Shown: in pieces, positions 17,718-25,414 of the stretch
How the letters are laid out: the number at the start of each line of letters is the position of its first letter
Position numbering within the stretch: the stretch's first letter is position 1
Assembly (NCBI GenBank): GCA_021793595.1
Contig: JAJYSL010000026.1
Span: forward strand, 1 to 34,964
DNA length: 34,964 nucleotides
Reading direction: 5' to 3'
Source: Acidobacteriota bacterium
Lineage (GTDB): Bacteria; Acidobacteriota; Terriglobia; Terriglobales; Acidobacteriaceae
Position numbers and translations under genes: made by a program
Notes under the pieces: model-generated
What the model was told of the DNA's origin: nothing
What the model saw: only the letters and a program-made list of their open reading frames with translations
The model's database searches: none

Positions 17718-18778
17718 CGCTTCACCAGCTTGTCTTTCGGGATGTAGACCTCCGCCAGCATTCCGGGCACGTAACGCATCCCGGGATTGTCGATCAGCAA
17801 TTTTAAGCGAACAGTTTCTATATCGCGTTTGCGTCGGCTTACGTCACGTTGCGTCGCAAAATCCGCTTCGGCAGCCTTCGCGATCACTTTGCCTTGCAGC
17901 GTCGCGCCACTCGGCATCACCACGCGCAGCATGTCTCCCAACTGCACCGAGTCCGCTTCCGTCTCCGGCAGCGGCGCATACACCCAGGTTTGCGTCAGGT
18001 CTGTAATGGTCACGATCGGCGTTCCCGCAGCCACCACTTCGCCCTGTCTCGCCGCTCTTACGTTCACCTTGCCCGCAATTGGGGAGAAAATCTGCGAATA
18101 TCCAAGCTCTACCTGCGCCTGCGTCAACAGGGCTTGCGCATTTCGCATTTGACTGCGGGTCGCAGCCACCGTTTGCGCCTGGGCCTGCGCTTGAATCGTA
18201 TTGGCCTTCGCCTGTTTCAGCGACGCCTCAGCCGCGGCGACGTTATGCTTGGCCGCGTCAACGGCCGCCTTCGCCGCCTGCAGGGAAGTGACGGCTTCAT
18301 CGCGCGATTGCAGGCTCATCACCCCTTGCGCAGCCAACGCAACGGTTCTGGAAGTATCGGCATTCTGGTGTTCTTCCTGGGCGACCGCCTGCGCCAGCGC
18401 CGCCTGCATCGAACGCAACTGCGCCTCCGCATTCATCACCTGGCTGGACGTGCTGCCGCCGATTTGGCGTTCCGTATCGCGGTTCTGTTTCACCAGGTAT
18501 TTCTGGCTCATCGCAGCTGCCTTGGCTGCGTTCCGTGCTGCCTCTAGATCGTCGCTCTGGATGGTCGCGATCAGCTCGCCTGCATGCACGTCGTCGCCCT
18601 CGTCGACGGTTAGCTTCTCAATGCGGCCGGGAATTCGCGAACTGACGATGACCTCATTCGCGTCCACCGTGCCGATCAACTGCAAGTCTCCCGATCGATT
18701 GACGGTAAAGAAATACCAGCCCAGAGAGAACAGGAACAATACCCCGAGAAGAATAAAAATGCGGTTGCGAGCGTTCAT
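17714..18778 (-). CDS. HlyD/YbhG-family periplasmic adaptor
   Basis: A 354-residue membrane-fusion protein. An N-terminal membrane anchor (FILLGVLFLFSLGWYFF) is followed by a biotinyl-lipoyl-like half (GTVDANEVIVSSRIPGRI, VDEGDDVHAGE), a long Ala/Gln-rich coiled coil at ~85-215, the second lipoyl half (IFSPIAGKVNVRAARQGE) and a C-terminal beta-barrel. It would link the ABC-2 pump to an outer-membrane channel, but no TolC-like gene is present in the window. The four-base overlaps on both sides place it second in the operon, after the TetR regulator. Architecture matches YbhG of E. coli. Confidence 0.94.
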   Translation of the reverse strand: MNARNRIFILLGVLFLFSLGWYFFTVNRSGDLQLIGTVDANEVIVSSRIPGRIEKLTVDEGDDVHAGELIATIQSDDLEAARNAAKAAAMSQKYLVKQNRDTERQIGGSTSSQVMNAEAQLRSMQAALAQAVAQEEHQNADTSRTVALAAQGVMSLQSRDEAVTSLQAAKAAVDAAKHNVAAAEASLKQAKANTIQAQAQAQTVAATRSQMRNAQALLTQAQVELGYSQIFSPIAGKVNVRAARQGEVVAAGTPIVTITDLTQTWVYAPLPETEADSVQLGDMLRVVMPSGATLQGKVIAKAAEADFATQRDVSRRKRDIETVRLKLLIDNPGMRYVPGMLAEVYIPKDKLVKR

Positions 18779-19533
18779 GGCGTTTTTCTCCGAGCATGAA
18801 AGTTTTCAATCCGCGCTTGCACGTTCGTCACCCGCGGCATGGGCATGTCGCGAAGAATTCGTTCGGCCAGCTCCACTCCGACCGCGCGGTCAGTGAATAA
18901 CGCTGTGCCCAGAAAATGCACCGCAACCTTTCTTCGCAGCTTCAACGCCTTCGGACTGAATGGCTCAAACGGCAGCGCCATCTCCATCATGGGTGCGCTC
19001 AGAAAATAAAAGACATTCGCGCCGAAGATCGAATACACCACCTGTAGCCAGTCCACCCGGCATAGTTCACCCGCCCGTATTCCCTCTTCTACGGCTTCAC
19101 GCATTTTTTCGATCAAGGGGCCAAAAGCAGTCCTGAACAGAACGGGCATCGATCCGCTCTTGCCGCTGCGAAATCGGATCATTTCCTGGTGCATCAGGCT
19201 TTGGAATTCTCGCTGCGTTAGGATGCGATCGAAATGGTTCAGTGCCGACCGCAGCAGCTTTTCGCCGGCAGAATATTTTGGATCGAATTCCGCCAGCGCA
19301 TTCTCCACGACCCTCGCGGCTACACCTTCGACGGCCGCCGCGTACAAGCCCTGCTTGCTCTTGAAGTAGTAGTAAAGCAGCGCTTTGTTGACTTTCGCCG
19401 ACTCGGCGATGCGATCTGTGCGGGCACCGGAAAGGCCGTGCGTGCTGAACTCCTGCACGGCGGCGCGAAGGATTCTCTTTTGCGTCTGGTCGGCACGCTC
19501 TTCGCGGTTGCGGGTCGTATGTTTTATTGTCAT
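18775..19533 (-). CDS. TetR-family repressor of the ABC efflux operon (CecR-like)
   Basis: A 252-residue TetR-type regulator. The N-terminal helix-turn-helix is clear (TQKRILRAAVQEFSTHGLSG, then IAESAKVNKALLYYYFKSK), followed by an all-helical ligand-binding domain of family-typical size with a C-terminal extension of ~30 basic residues (MPRVTNVQARIENFHARRK). It is the first gene of its own operon and overlaps the HlyD gene by four bases. Gene order regulator-adaptor-ATPase-permease matches E. coli cecR-ybhGFSR. Autoregulation is likely: a perfect palindrome lies just upstream of the ATG at 19533. There is almost no room for a Shine-Dalgarno site, so a leaderless or very short-leader transcript is possible. 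Confidence 0.93.
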   Translation of the reverse strand: MTIKHTTRNREERADQTQKRILRAAVQEFSTHGLSGARTDRIAESAKVNKALLYYYFKSKQGLYAAAVEGVAARVVENALAEFDPKYSAGEKLLRSALNHFDRILTQREFQSLMHQEMIRFRSGKSGSMPVLFRTAFGPLIEKMREAVEEGIRAGELCRVDWLQVVYSIFGANVFYFLSAPMMEMALPFEPFSPKALKLRRKVAVHFLGTALFTDRAVGVELAERILRDMPMPRVTNVQARIENFHARRKTP

Positions 19534-19536
19534 TGA

Positions 19537-19559
19537 TTAACCGGTTAGTTAAAAGTATA
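19537..19559 (-). promoter_or_regulatory. TetR operator palindrome overlapping the efflux operon start, with -10 element
   Basis: The 10-bp perfect palindrome TAACCGGTTA (19538-19547) begins five bases upstream of the TetR start codon. On the minus strand a good -10 match, TATACT (19559-19554), precedes it, so transcription would start inside or next to the palindrome. Binding there would block initiation directly, as expected for TetR autorepression. No clear -35 hexamer was seen. Confidence 0.6.
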
Positions 19560-19663
19560 TCAAACGTCACAGTCCGGATAATTGGATTTCATCTGTACCC
19601 CGAAAAATTCCCCATTTCCAGCCGGGGGGCGACAAAACTTCCGCCCCAGGCATCCTTTTCTGT

Positions 19664-19813
19664 ATGATTCGTAAGCTGAAGTCCGGCGAGTACCGGCTAT
19701 ATTCGCGCAAGAAAGATAGATCGACGGGGAAAAGGCGGAATCTCGGCACATTCCCGAGCCTGGAAAAGGCCAGGAAGCACGAGCAGGAAATTCAGTACTT
19801 CAAGAAGCATTAA
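19664..19813 (+). CDS. 49-residue basic conserved-looking small protein
   Basis: A short frame, ATG 19664 to TAA 19813, encoding a lysine- and arginine-rich protein that begins MIRKLKSGEYRLYSRKKD. It continues with TGKRRNLGTFPSLEKARKHE and ends in YFKKH. The beta-hairpin-then-helix pattern (EYRLYSRK..KRRNLGTF..EKARKHEQ) resembles small nucleic-acid-binding or integrase-arm-like domains, and similar tiny proteins occur widely in Acidobacteriota and Proteobacteria as unnamed hypotheticals. Its ribosome-binding site is weak. It stands alone between the divergent TetR operon and the convergent histidine-kinase gene. Function unknown; the coding call rests on the coherent protein-like composition and recollection of similar small proteins. 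Confidence 0.7.
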   Translation: MIRKLKSGEYRLYSRKKDRSTGKRRNLGTFPSLEKARKHEQEIQYFKKH

Positions 19814-19888
19814 AGCTGTTCTGCGACTTCCTACTCCGACTCGCAGCAGCCGTGTGCTCCCGTCCCCAGCGCAGTCACGACGCCAGTT

Positions 19889-21835
19889 TCAGGCGCATTC
19901 ATCATACTGCTCGAATGGACTCGTCGGCAGCACCAGGCTGAACACCGTACCACCGCAGCCGTTGCTCAGGCGAGAGCGAGCCTGAATCTGCCCGCGATGT
20001 TTTTCGATGATGCCGCGGGAAATCCATAAACCGAGTCCGGTGCCGTTCATCCCTTTCGTGGTGTAGAACGGCTCGTACATGCGGCGCATCACCGCGGGCG
20101 GAATACCGTGTCCCGTATCGGCGATTGTGATGCGGATCGCCGGGCTCCCGCTTCTGCGCAGCCGCGCTTTGCCGGTCCGCACAATCAGGCGTCCGCCGGA
20201 ACGCATCGAGTCGATGGCATTGCCAATCAGATTGTTCAGCACCTGGCGAATATCCCCTTCGTAACAAACGATGGGGTCGGAGCCGCGATGTTGCAACTCC
20301 AGTCGAATATTCGAGTTTGAGATACGCCCATGATAGAGCGCCAGGGTTGGGCCCAACAATTCTTCTGACGTGATCAGGCGAGGCTTGGTCGACTGACGAT
20401 GAAAGCGCAACGTCTGAATCGAAATTTGGGTCACGCGCTGCAGTTCTTGGTCCGCCTTATCGAGAAACGAAGCGACCTCGATCGGGATGTTGCTGCTGCG
20501 CCGCGCCAGGTAGAGAAGATTCGTGATTGCCTCCAGAGGGTTGTTGATCTCATGAGAGATGGAGGCGGCCAGCCGTCCCACAGCGGCTAGCTTTTCGCTT
20601 TGAATCAGTGCCGACTCCGCCTGCTTTTGCGTGGACAGGTCAGTGGCAAACATCGCGATTTCGCTCGACGCATCGCCGCTTCTTGCAGAGGGGATCATCG
20701 TGGCTCCAATAAGGAAGGGAAGTAGCCGACCATCTTTGGCGCGAAGAGATTTCTGGTAGGATGTTGCGGTCCCAGTGGCGCGAAGTTCATTGATCGCCTT
20801 CTCATCGGCCGCGGCGAATTCCGGCGGTGTCAGTTGATTCCATCGCAATGCTCCCGCCGCCACTTCCTCCGACGTATATCCAAGCAGGTTCAGAATGGCA
20901 GGGTTGGCGTAGGAAATGCCACCTTCGAAGTCTCCAATGAACATGCCAACCGTGGAGTGCTCAATCAGGCGGAGAAACCTCTCGTCGCTGCGGTGCAGGT
21001 TGGAGTCGGTTCGCTTTTGCTGGTCAATGTCAGAGATCGCCACCACCGCACCAGACACGTGGCCCTTCTCATCGAAAATTGGCGCGGCAGCAACGCTGAT
21101 CCACGCAATGGTGCCGTCACCGCGCTGATACAGCAAGTCTTCCGGTGCGATGGGCTTCCCGGAACATAAGGCGCGCGAGAGCGGATATTCCTCGGGTTCG
21201 ACGCGACGTCCGTCGGAGTGAAACATGACCCATCGATCATGGGGTTTGCAAAGGGCAATTTCGGAAACCGGATGGCGCAGGATTCGCTCCACACTGCGAT
21301 TTCCCAGGATCAACTTGCCGGCGGAGTCCGCCAGCAGAATGCCGACGGGAACATTGTCAAGCACGACTTGCGTTGTTTCACGTTCAAGTTTCAGTTCGGT
21401 CAGCACACGATCTCGGTCGAGCAATGTGTCGCGGATTTCATATTGGCGCTTGCGTGCTCGCAGTGCGGCGTGAACGCTGCTGATGAGGGTGGCAGTTCGA
21501 ATCGGGCGCTCCAGCAGAATCGGAGAGCCGATAAACATTTGGTCATACGTTGTGCGAGTGCCGTGCGGCATCTCACGTCCACCGTTGGTCAGAATCAGAA
21601 TGGGAAGATCCGACCACTCGGGTTGATGTCGTATCCGGTCACTCAGTTGTTGCACAAACGGAGGATTTAGCGCCTCCTCGGCGATCAGCAGCGGGCCCAC
21701 TTCCTCGTGCGTTGGACTGCTTATGAACGACAGATCTTTGCAGACCTCGGCAGACAATCCGTTCTGACGAAGGGCTCCAACCACAAGTTCCGCATCACGA
21801 CCCGTGGGTGCAATTACACGCACAACCAAACTCAT
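19889..21835 (-). CDS. Hybrid-type PAS sensor histidine kinase with degenerate N-terminal receiver
   Basis: A 648-residue soluble histidine kinase. Residues ~1-125 have receiver-like strands and helices, but the phospho-acceptor Asp is replaced (PLLIAEEAL, around 53-54) and the KP pair after the last strand is E-R-P, so it is a pseudo-receiver. A short coiled coil is followed by two PAS domains (~150-275 and ~285-405). The kinase core has H-box SISHEINNPLEAI with His428, N-box NLIGNAIDSM, and ATP lid motifs DTGHGIP and GTGLGLWIS. ATG 21835 was chosen because the receiver starts there and GGACGAGG precedes it; a GTG at 21874 would overlap the upstream gene. It follows the KaiC-like ATPase by 22 bases and is very likely co-transcribed. 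No cognate response regulator is adjacent. Confidence 0.93.
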   Translation of the reverse strand: MSLVVRVIAPTGRDAELVVGALRQNGLSAEVCKDLSFISSPTHEEVGPLLIAEEALNPPFVQQLSDRIRHQPEWSDLPILILTNGGREMPHGTRTTYDQMFIGSPILLERPIRTATLISSVHAALRARKRQYEIRDTLLDRDRVLTELKLERETTQVVLDNVPVGILLADSAGKLILGNRSVERILRHPVSEIALCKPHDRWVMFHSDGRRVEPEEYPLSRALCSGKPIAPEDLLYQRGDGTIAWISVAAAPIFDEKGHVSGAVVAISDIDQQKRTDSNLHRSDERFLRLIEHSTVGMFIGDFEGGISYANPAILNLLGYTSEEVAAGALRWNQLTPPEFAAADEKAINELRATGTATSYQKSLRAKDGRLLPFLIGATMIPSARSGDASSEIAMFATDLSTQKQAESALIQSEKLAAVGRLAASISHEINNPLEAITNLLYLARRSSNIPIEVASFLDKADQELQRVTQISIQTLRFHRQSTKPRLITSEELLGPTLALYHGRISNSNIRLELQHRGSDPIVCYEGDIRQVLNNLIGNAIDSMRSGGRLIVRTGKARLRRSGSPAIRITIADTGHGIPPAVMRRMYEPFYTTKGMNGTGLGLWISRGIIEKHRGQIQARSRLSNGCGGTVFSLVLPTSPFEQYDECA

Positions 21836-21857
21836 TCCGATAGCCTCGTCCGCCAGT

Positions 21858-23327
21858 TCAAACCTTTCCTTCACTAAAATTGGGAACGCCCGTCAGAACG
21901 CCCTGGAAACTGCTGAGAGGCTCGCCAATTTCGACCCCTTGGTTGCTCATGCGCAGCTCCCGCAGAGTTCGTTCGTGTTGGCCGACCCGTTGCTTCACGA
22001 CCGAGATCAGCTGTCGGATTTCTCCCTCCGCCTCATAGTACCGAAGCAGGACGACCGTGTCCGACAGATAGCTGACGTCGACCTCCGATTGCATGGCGCC
22101 AATCAGCCCATGCTGAGTGAAGACGAGAAACGTGGCCACACCCTTCTGATTCAGAAAGGCCAGCAGTTCATGCAGATGCAGCGTCAAGTCGTGTTCCCCA
22201 GGCATGGAGCTCAAAAAGCCATTCAAACTATCGATGACCACAACTCGCGTGTCTTTCTGTTCGACGTCGTGACGAATTTGTGAGACGAACTCGCCAGGGG
22301 AAAGTTCGGCCGGGTCCACCTGCGACATGGCGAGCGTGCCATGTTCGATCTGGTCGCGCACGGGCATGCCCAGGCCGTCCATGCGGTCTTGGGCGGTGCG
22401 AAGAACTTCATCAAACACATACACGATGGCGCGATCGCCTCGTTTTGCGGCAGCATATGCGTACATCATCGCGAGGGTGGATTTGCCGCTTCCAGAAGGT
22501 CCAATCAGAAGCGTCGAAGAGCCGCGATTAATTCCTCCACCAAACATTTGGTCCAGAGACGGCAAACAACTCCTGATCTTTTCGCGCTCAAACACGGTGG
22601 CATGTTCGCTGGCGATGAGGCGCGGGTAGACGATCAGCCCGCCGTGCGCAATGGTGTAATCGTGAAAACCCTCTCGATACGCACTCCCTCGCAGCTTGAT
22701 GACTTCTATCTGGCGTCGAGTCACTCCGTAAGAACGAGAGATTTTCTCCAGACGAATGACGCCGTGGGCGATGCTTTGCAGTTGCATATCGCTGCCTTCC
22801 CCGGTGCGGTCATCCAGCAGCAGCACGGTGGAGTCGCGACCAACAAAAAAATGTTTCAGCGCCAGCAACTGGCGTCGATAACGCATTGGGTCGGCGGCCA
22901 GCAGGCGAAGCTCGGAAAGGGAATCGATGACCAGGCGATCGGGCTGTACGTTATCGATGATCTGTGTCAGCTTGTGGATGGTGTCTGCGAGCTCAACCTC
23001 GCTGGGATGAAAGACGGTGTATTGCTGGTCGGGGTTCAAACTCGCCTCTGCCGGAATGAGCTCCGCGATGGGTAGCTCCGCCGGATCCCAACAGTGCGAC
23101 CGCGCTGACCCTTCCAGCTCCGCTCGCGATTCAGACAGCGTAATGTATAGCGTCTTTTCGCCCTTGCGAACCCCCGCCAGGATGAATTGCATTGCGAGGG
23201 TCGTTTTACCAGTGCCGGGATTTCCTTCAACCAGGTACATCTGACAGGCGGGCAGGCCCCCATTCAAAATATCGTCCAGCCCAGGGATTCCAGTGTCAAT
23301 TCGAGTGTTTTTATGTTTATCGTTCAT
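21858..23327 (-). CDS. KaiC-like double RecA-domain ATPase
   Basis: A 489-residue protein with two tandem KaiC/RecA domains. Walker A motifs are GNPGTGKT (35-42) and GPSGSGKS (276-283); Walker B strands are RLVIDSLSEL and VVVIDSLNGF. The cyanobacterial clock KaiC autophosphorylates on adjacent Ser431/Thr432. The corresponding place by eye is Ser419-Tyr420 in EVDVSYLSDT, so the Ser is kept and the Thr is Tyr. The glutamate pairs are also partly changed (LSES in the first domain, FDEV in the second). No kaiA or kaiB is nearby, so this is a signalling paralogue rather than a clock component. ATG 23327 has GGGA at good spacing; a TTG start at 23339 is possible. It precedes the histidine kinase gene by 22 bases, implying a functional partnership. 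Confidence 0.92.
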   Translation of the reverse strand: MNDKHKNTRIDTGIPGLDDILNGGLPACQMYLVEGNPGTGKTTLAMQFILAGVRKGEKTLYITLSESRAELEGSARSHCWDPAELPIAELIPAEASLNPDQQYTVFHPSEVELADTIHKLTQIIDNVQPDRLVIDSLSELRLLAADPMRYRRQLLALKHFFVGRDSTVLLLDDRTGEGSDMQLQSIAHGVIRLEKISRSYGVTRRQIEVIKLRGSAYREGFHDYTIAHGGLIVYPRLIASEHATVFEREKIRSCLPSLDQMFGGGINRGSSTLLIGPSGSGKSTLAMMYAYAAAKRGDRAIVYVFDEVLRTAQDRMDGLGMPVRDQIEHGTLAMSQVDPAELSPGEFVSQIRHDVEQKDTRVVVIDSLNGFLSSMPGEHDLTLHLHELLAFLNQKGVATFLVFTQHGLIGAMQSEVDVSYLSDTVVLLRYYEAEGEIRQLISVVKQRVGQHERTLRELRMSNQGVEIGEPLSSFQGVLTGVPNFSEGKV

Positions 23328-23823
23328 AGGCGTTCCCAAAGTATCGAACTCAATGCTTCAAATGTATTTCCAGAAAAGTCTCGGAGACTATTGATGCGGG
23401 GCCGTGCGCCGCGTACACATCAAATGTGGCTCCTATAGCGCCCAAAAGCGCAACCGCCGCTGGCTTAAACCGCCGCTTTATGTAAGATGCAGGCGACGAA
23501 TCGGACGCTGCTTTGCAGGGGTTGTGACGTGGCCTGAAGTGCTTTCTGAAGAGTCAGCTCTGCGGTTCCAATGGGCGGCGATGACCGCATTTTTGCAAAG
23601 ACGGGCGCTTGTTCCGCGATCGGAACCGATCGATAGGCAATGCTAGCGGCAAGGGCAACCCACGCACACACCAACACTTCCTATTTATTTACGTCTGTTG
23701 TGCGACCTGCGAAATCTTTTAGCTGTCCAAAGCCTGACATGGAAGGAACCGCCGCAACGACAGAGCAGAATTCGAGTCAGTTTGGGGGGGCAGATTTACA
23801 GCCCACCAGTCGCATTGAAAATA

Positions 23824-23871
23824 TAGTTGCCTTAGCAATCACATGTGCAAAAGTGGTTGCTAAGGCAACTA
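23824..23871. repeat. 48-nt inverted repeat with 19-bp arms
   Basis: The left arm (23824-23842, TAGTTGCCTTAGCAATCAC) and right arm (23853-23871) are reverse complements with one mismatch, separated by the 10-base loop ATGTGCAAAA. Each arm also contains an internal short dyad, GTTGC-TAAG-GCAAC in the right arm and GTTGC-CTTA-GCAAT in the left. That pattern resembles paired MarR-type operators facing each other. In RNA it would fold into a very stable hairpin, with no U-run after it on either strand. It could be a regulatory site pair, a small-RNA or terminator-like hairpin, or a mobile repeat unit. Confidence 0.8.
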
Positions 23872-24364
23872 CTTCTGCCGGTCGAAAGAAATCGCCGTAA
23901 GTGGGCAGCCTTCGGATTAGCGAGTGCGCGTTTTTCGCTGTTTTTGGGGCCCGTAGACCGTCGCCATCGATGCTGTGGCCTTTGGCTCCGTAGGTTTCCA
24001 GTTTGTTGGCCACTCGACCACGTGCATCCCATTTTGTCTGATCCACAAGCCTTGGCCATCAGCGCATCCACCACTTCCAAGTGACTGATTTCTTCTGTGC
24101 CGATTAACCCACCCCTCCCAATGGACTGATATCGATTCGATCTACCCGAGCGGTAGTTCGCAATATCTGTTTGGCAGGTCAATGCAGTCAGAGAGGGACG
24201 CATTGGGCAGCCGAGAGCCAAATTAGTGTTCTAACCTATATCGAAGGAACCTTTTCGCAACCAAGAGGCGTGGCTGCTTTCTTCCATCCGGGATAGAGAA
24301 GCGCCCGTCGACTGAGTTGCTGCTATTTTGGCGCGCGGGTCCACCGAACCAACGGATCCGTCGC

Positions 24365-24377
24365 GGTTGTTTCAACC
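24365..24377. promoter_or_regulatory. Short palindrome before the sugar transporter start
   Basis: GGTTG-TTT-CAACC, a perfect 5-bp inverted repeat, lies 17 bases before the GTG start of the transporter and just before its GGGAG. It could be an operator or an mRNA hairpin affecting translation; the arms are short enough that chance is also possible. Confidence 0.3.
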
Positions 24378-24393
24378 TACACGGGAGATCCTT

Positions 24394-25392
24394 GTGTATC
24401 AGCCAGAGACCTATGCCATTGCGCTCTTCTTTATGGTCGTCAGCATGCTTTGCTGGGGATCGTGGGCGAACACGGTCAAGCTATGTCCAACTTACAGGTT
24501 TCAGCTGTTTTACTGGGACTACGTTCTTGGGTTATTGCTTGGCGTTTTCGTCTGGGGGTTGACGCTTGGTTCGACGGGTGAAATCGGACAGCGATTTCTG
24601 GCGGATGTTTTTGACGCCCCCAAGGTCAGCGTGATCGATGCGATCCTCGGCGGAATTGTTTTCAACATTGCCAACTTATTGCTGATCGCGGCGATTGAGA
24701 TTGCCGGGCTCGCCGTCGCCTTTCCTGTGGCCATTGGTCTTGCGCTGATTGTAGGAGCGGTCAGCAGTTATATTCTGTCGCCTGCGGGAGATCCAGCGCT
24801 GTTGTTCGGGGGGATCGCGCTGGTGGTAGCGGCTATTGTGTGTGACGCGCTTGCGTATCGCATGCGAGAGCAGGAACATCGGGCGACGAGCCGGCGCGGG
24901 CTGGTGATCAGCTTGATATCGGGCGTGCTGATGGGCAGTTTTTATCCTTTGGTTTCGCACGCGATGAGCTTGCCGCATGCTCCCGGCCCGTACGCCACTT
25001 CGTTTTACTTTGTTGTCGGTGCAGCCTTATGCGCGCTGGTGTTCAATGCGATGTTGATGCGCAAACCGCTGGATGGCAAACCGTCGGTCGACATGGCTGC
25101 GTATTTCCAGGCGCCGTTTCGCTGGCATGGGTGGGGCATCGTCGGCGGTGGAATCTGGTGTACCGGCACGGTTTTCAACTTTGTTGCCTCACGCGCGCAT
25201 ATTGTCGGACCGGCCGTGTCATATTCCATTGGCCAGGGAGCCACGATGATCTCTGCCGCATGGGGCGTGTTTGTGTGGAAAGAGTTCACCGGTGCACCGC
25301 GGAGATCGAAGGAATTGCTGGCTCTGATGTTCGTTCTATTTATTGTGGGGCTTTGTGCCATCGCTTTCGCCCCCATCGTTCGAACACACTAG
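24394..25392 (+). CDS. RhaT/GRP-type sugar permease (DMT superfamily)
   Basis: A 332-residue membrane protein with about ten hydrophobic helices and the DMT-superfamily style of two five-helix halves. The N-terminal MLCWGSWANTVKL and the later VGAVSSYIL, GVLMGSFYPLVS and GPAVSYSIGQGATMISAAWG match the glucose/ribose-porter and RhaT-like sugar-uptake group. GTG 24394 was chosen as start: GGGAG lies at 24383-24387, and protein before it would be a non-hydrophobic leader read from a TTG at 24328. The ribokinase-family gene begins 22 bases after its stop, so the transported molecule is probably phosphorylated by that kinase. Substrate (ribose, another pentose or a nucleoside) is inference. Confidence 0.88.
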   Translation: MYQPETYAIALFFMVVSMLCWGSWANTVKLCPTYRFQLFYWDYVLGLLLGVFVWGLTLGSTGEIGQRFLADVFDAPKVSVIDAILGGIVFNIANLLLIAAIEIAGLAVAFPVAIGLALIVGAVSSYILSPAGDPALLFGGIALVVAAIVCDALAYRMREQEHRATSRRGLVISLISGVLMGSFYPLVSHAMSLPHAPGPYATSFYFVVGAALCALVFNAMLMRKPLDGKPSVDMAAYFQAPFRWHGWGIVGGGIWCTGTVFNFVASRAHIVGPAVSYSIGQGATMISAAWGVFVWKEFTGAPRRSKELLALMFVLFIVGLCAIAFAPIVRTH

Positions 25393-25414
25393 CGACAGAG
25401 TAGGGATTGTAGAA

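Larger units (their letters stand above)
23328..24393. other. About 1 kb without a convincing gene
   Basis: The stretch separates the divergent kaiC-like and transporter genes. Several short open frames exist on both strands (for example plus 23739-23900 and minus 23777-24046), but none shows a recognisable domain, ribosome-binding site and composition together. It holds a strong inverted repeat at 23824-23871 and a small palindrome at 24365-24377 (separate entries). It may be a decayed gene or an insertion scar; nothing identifiable as a transposase was seen. Confidence 0.5.

Noticed and set aside
21858..23327. A circadian clock kaiC locus
   Set aside because: No kaiA or kaiB is nearby, and the phosphosite pair is altered (Ser-Tyr by eye), so a non-clock KaiC-like ATPase is the better call.
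23832..24221. A 129-residue minus-strand frame in the gene-free kilobase, considered as a degraded transposase or integrase
   Set aside because: No DDE, HTH or recombinase motif could be found, and low-complexity Arg/Ser content suggests a chance frame.
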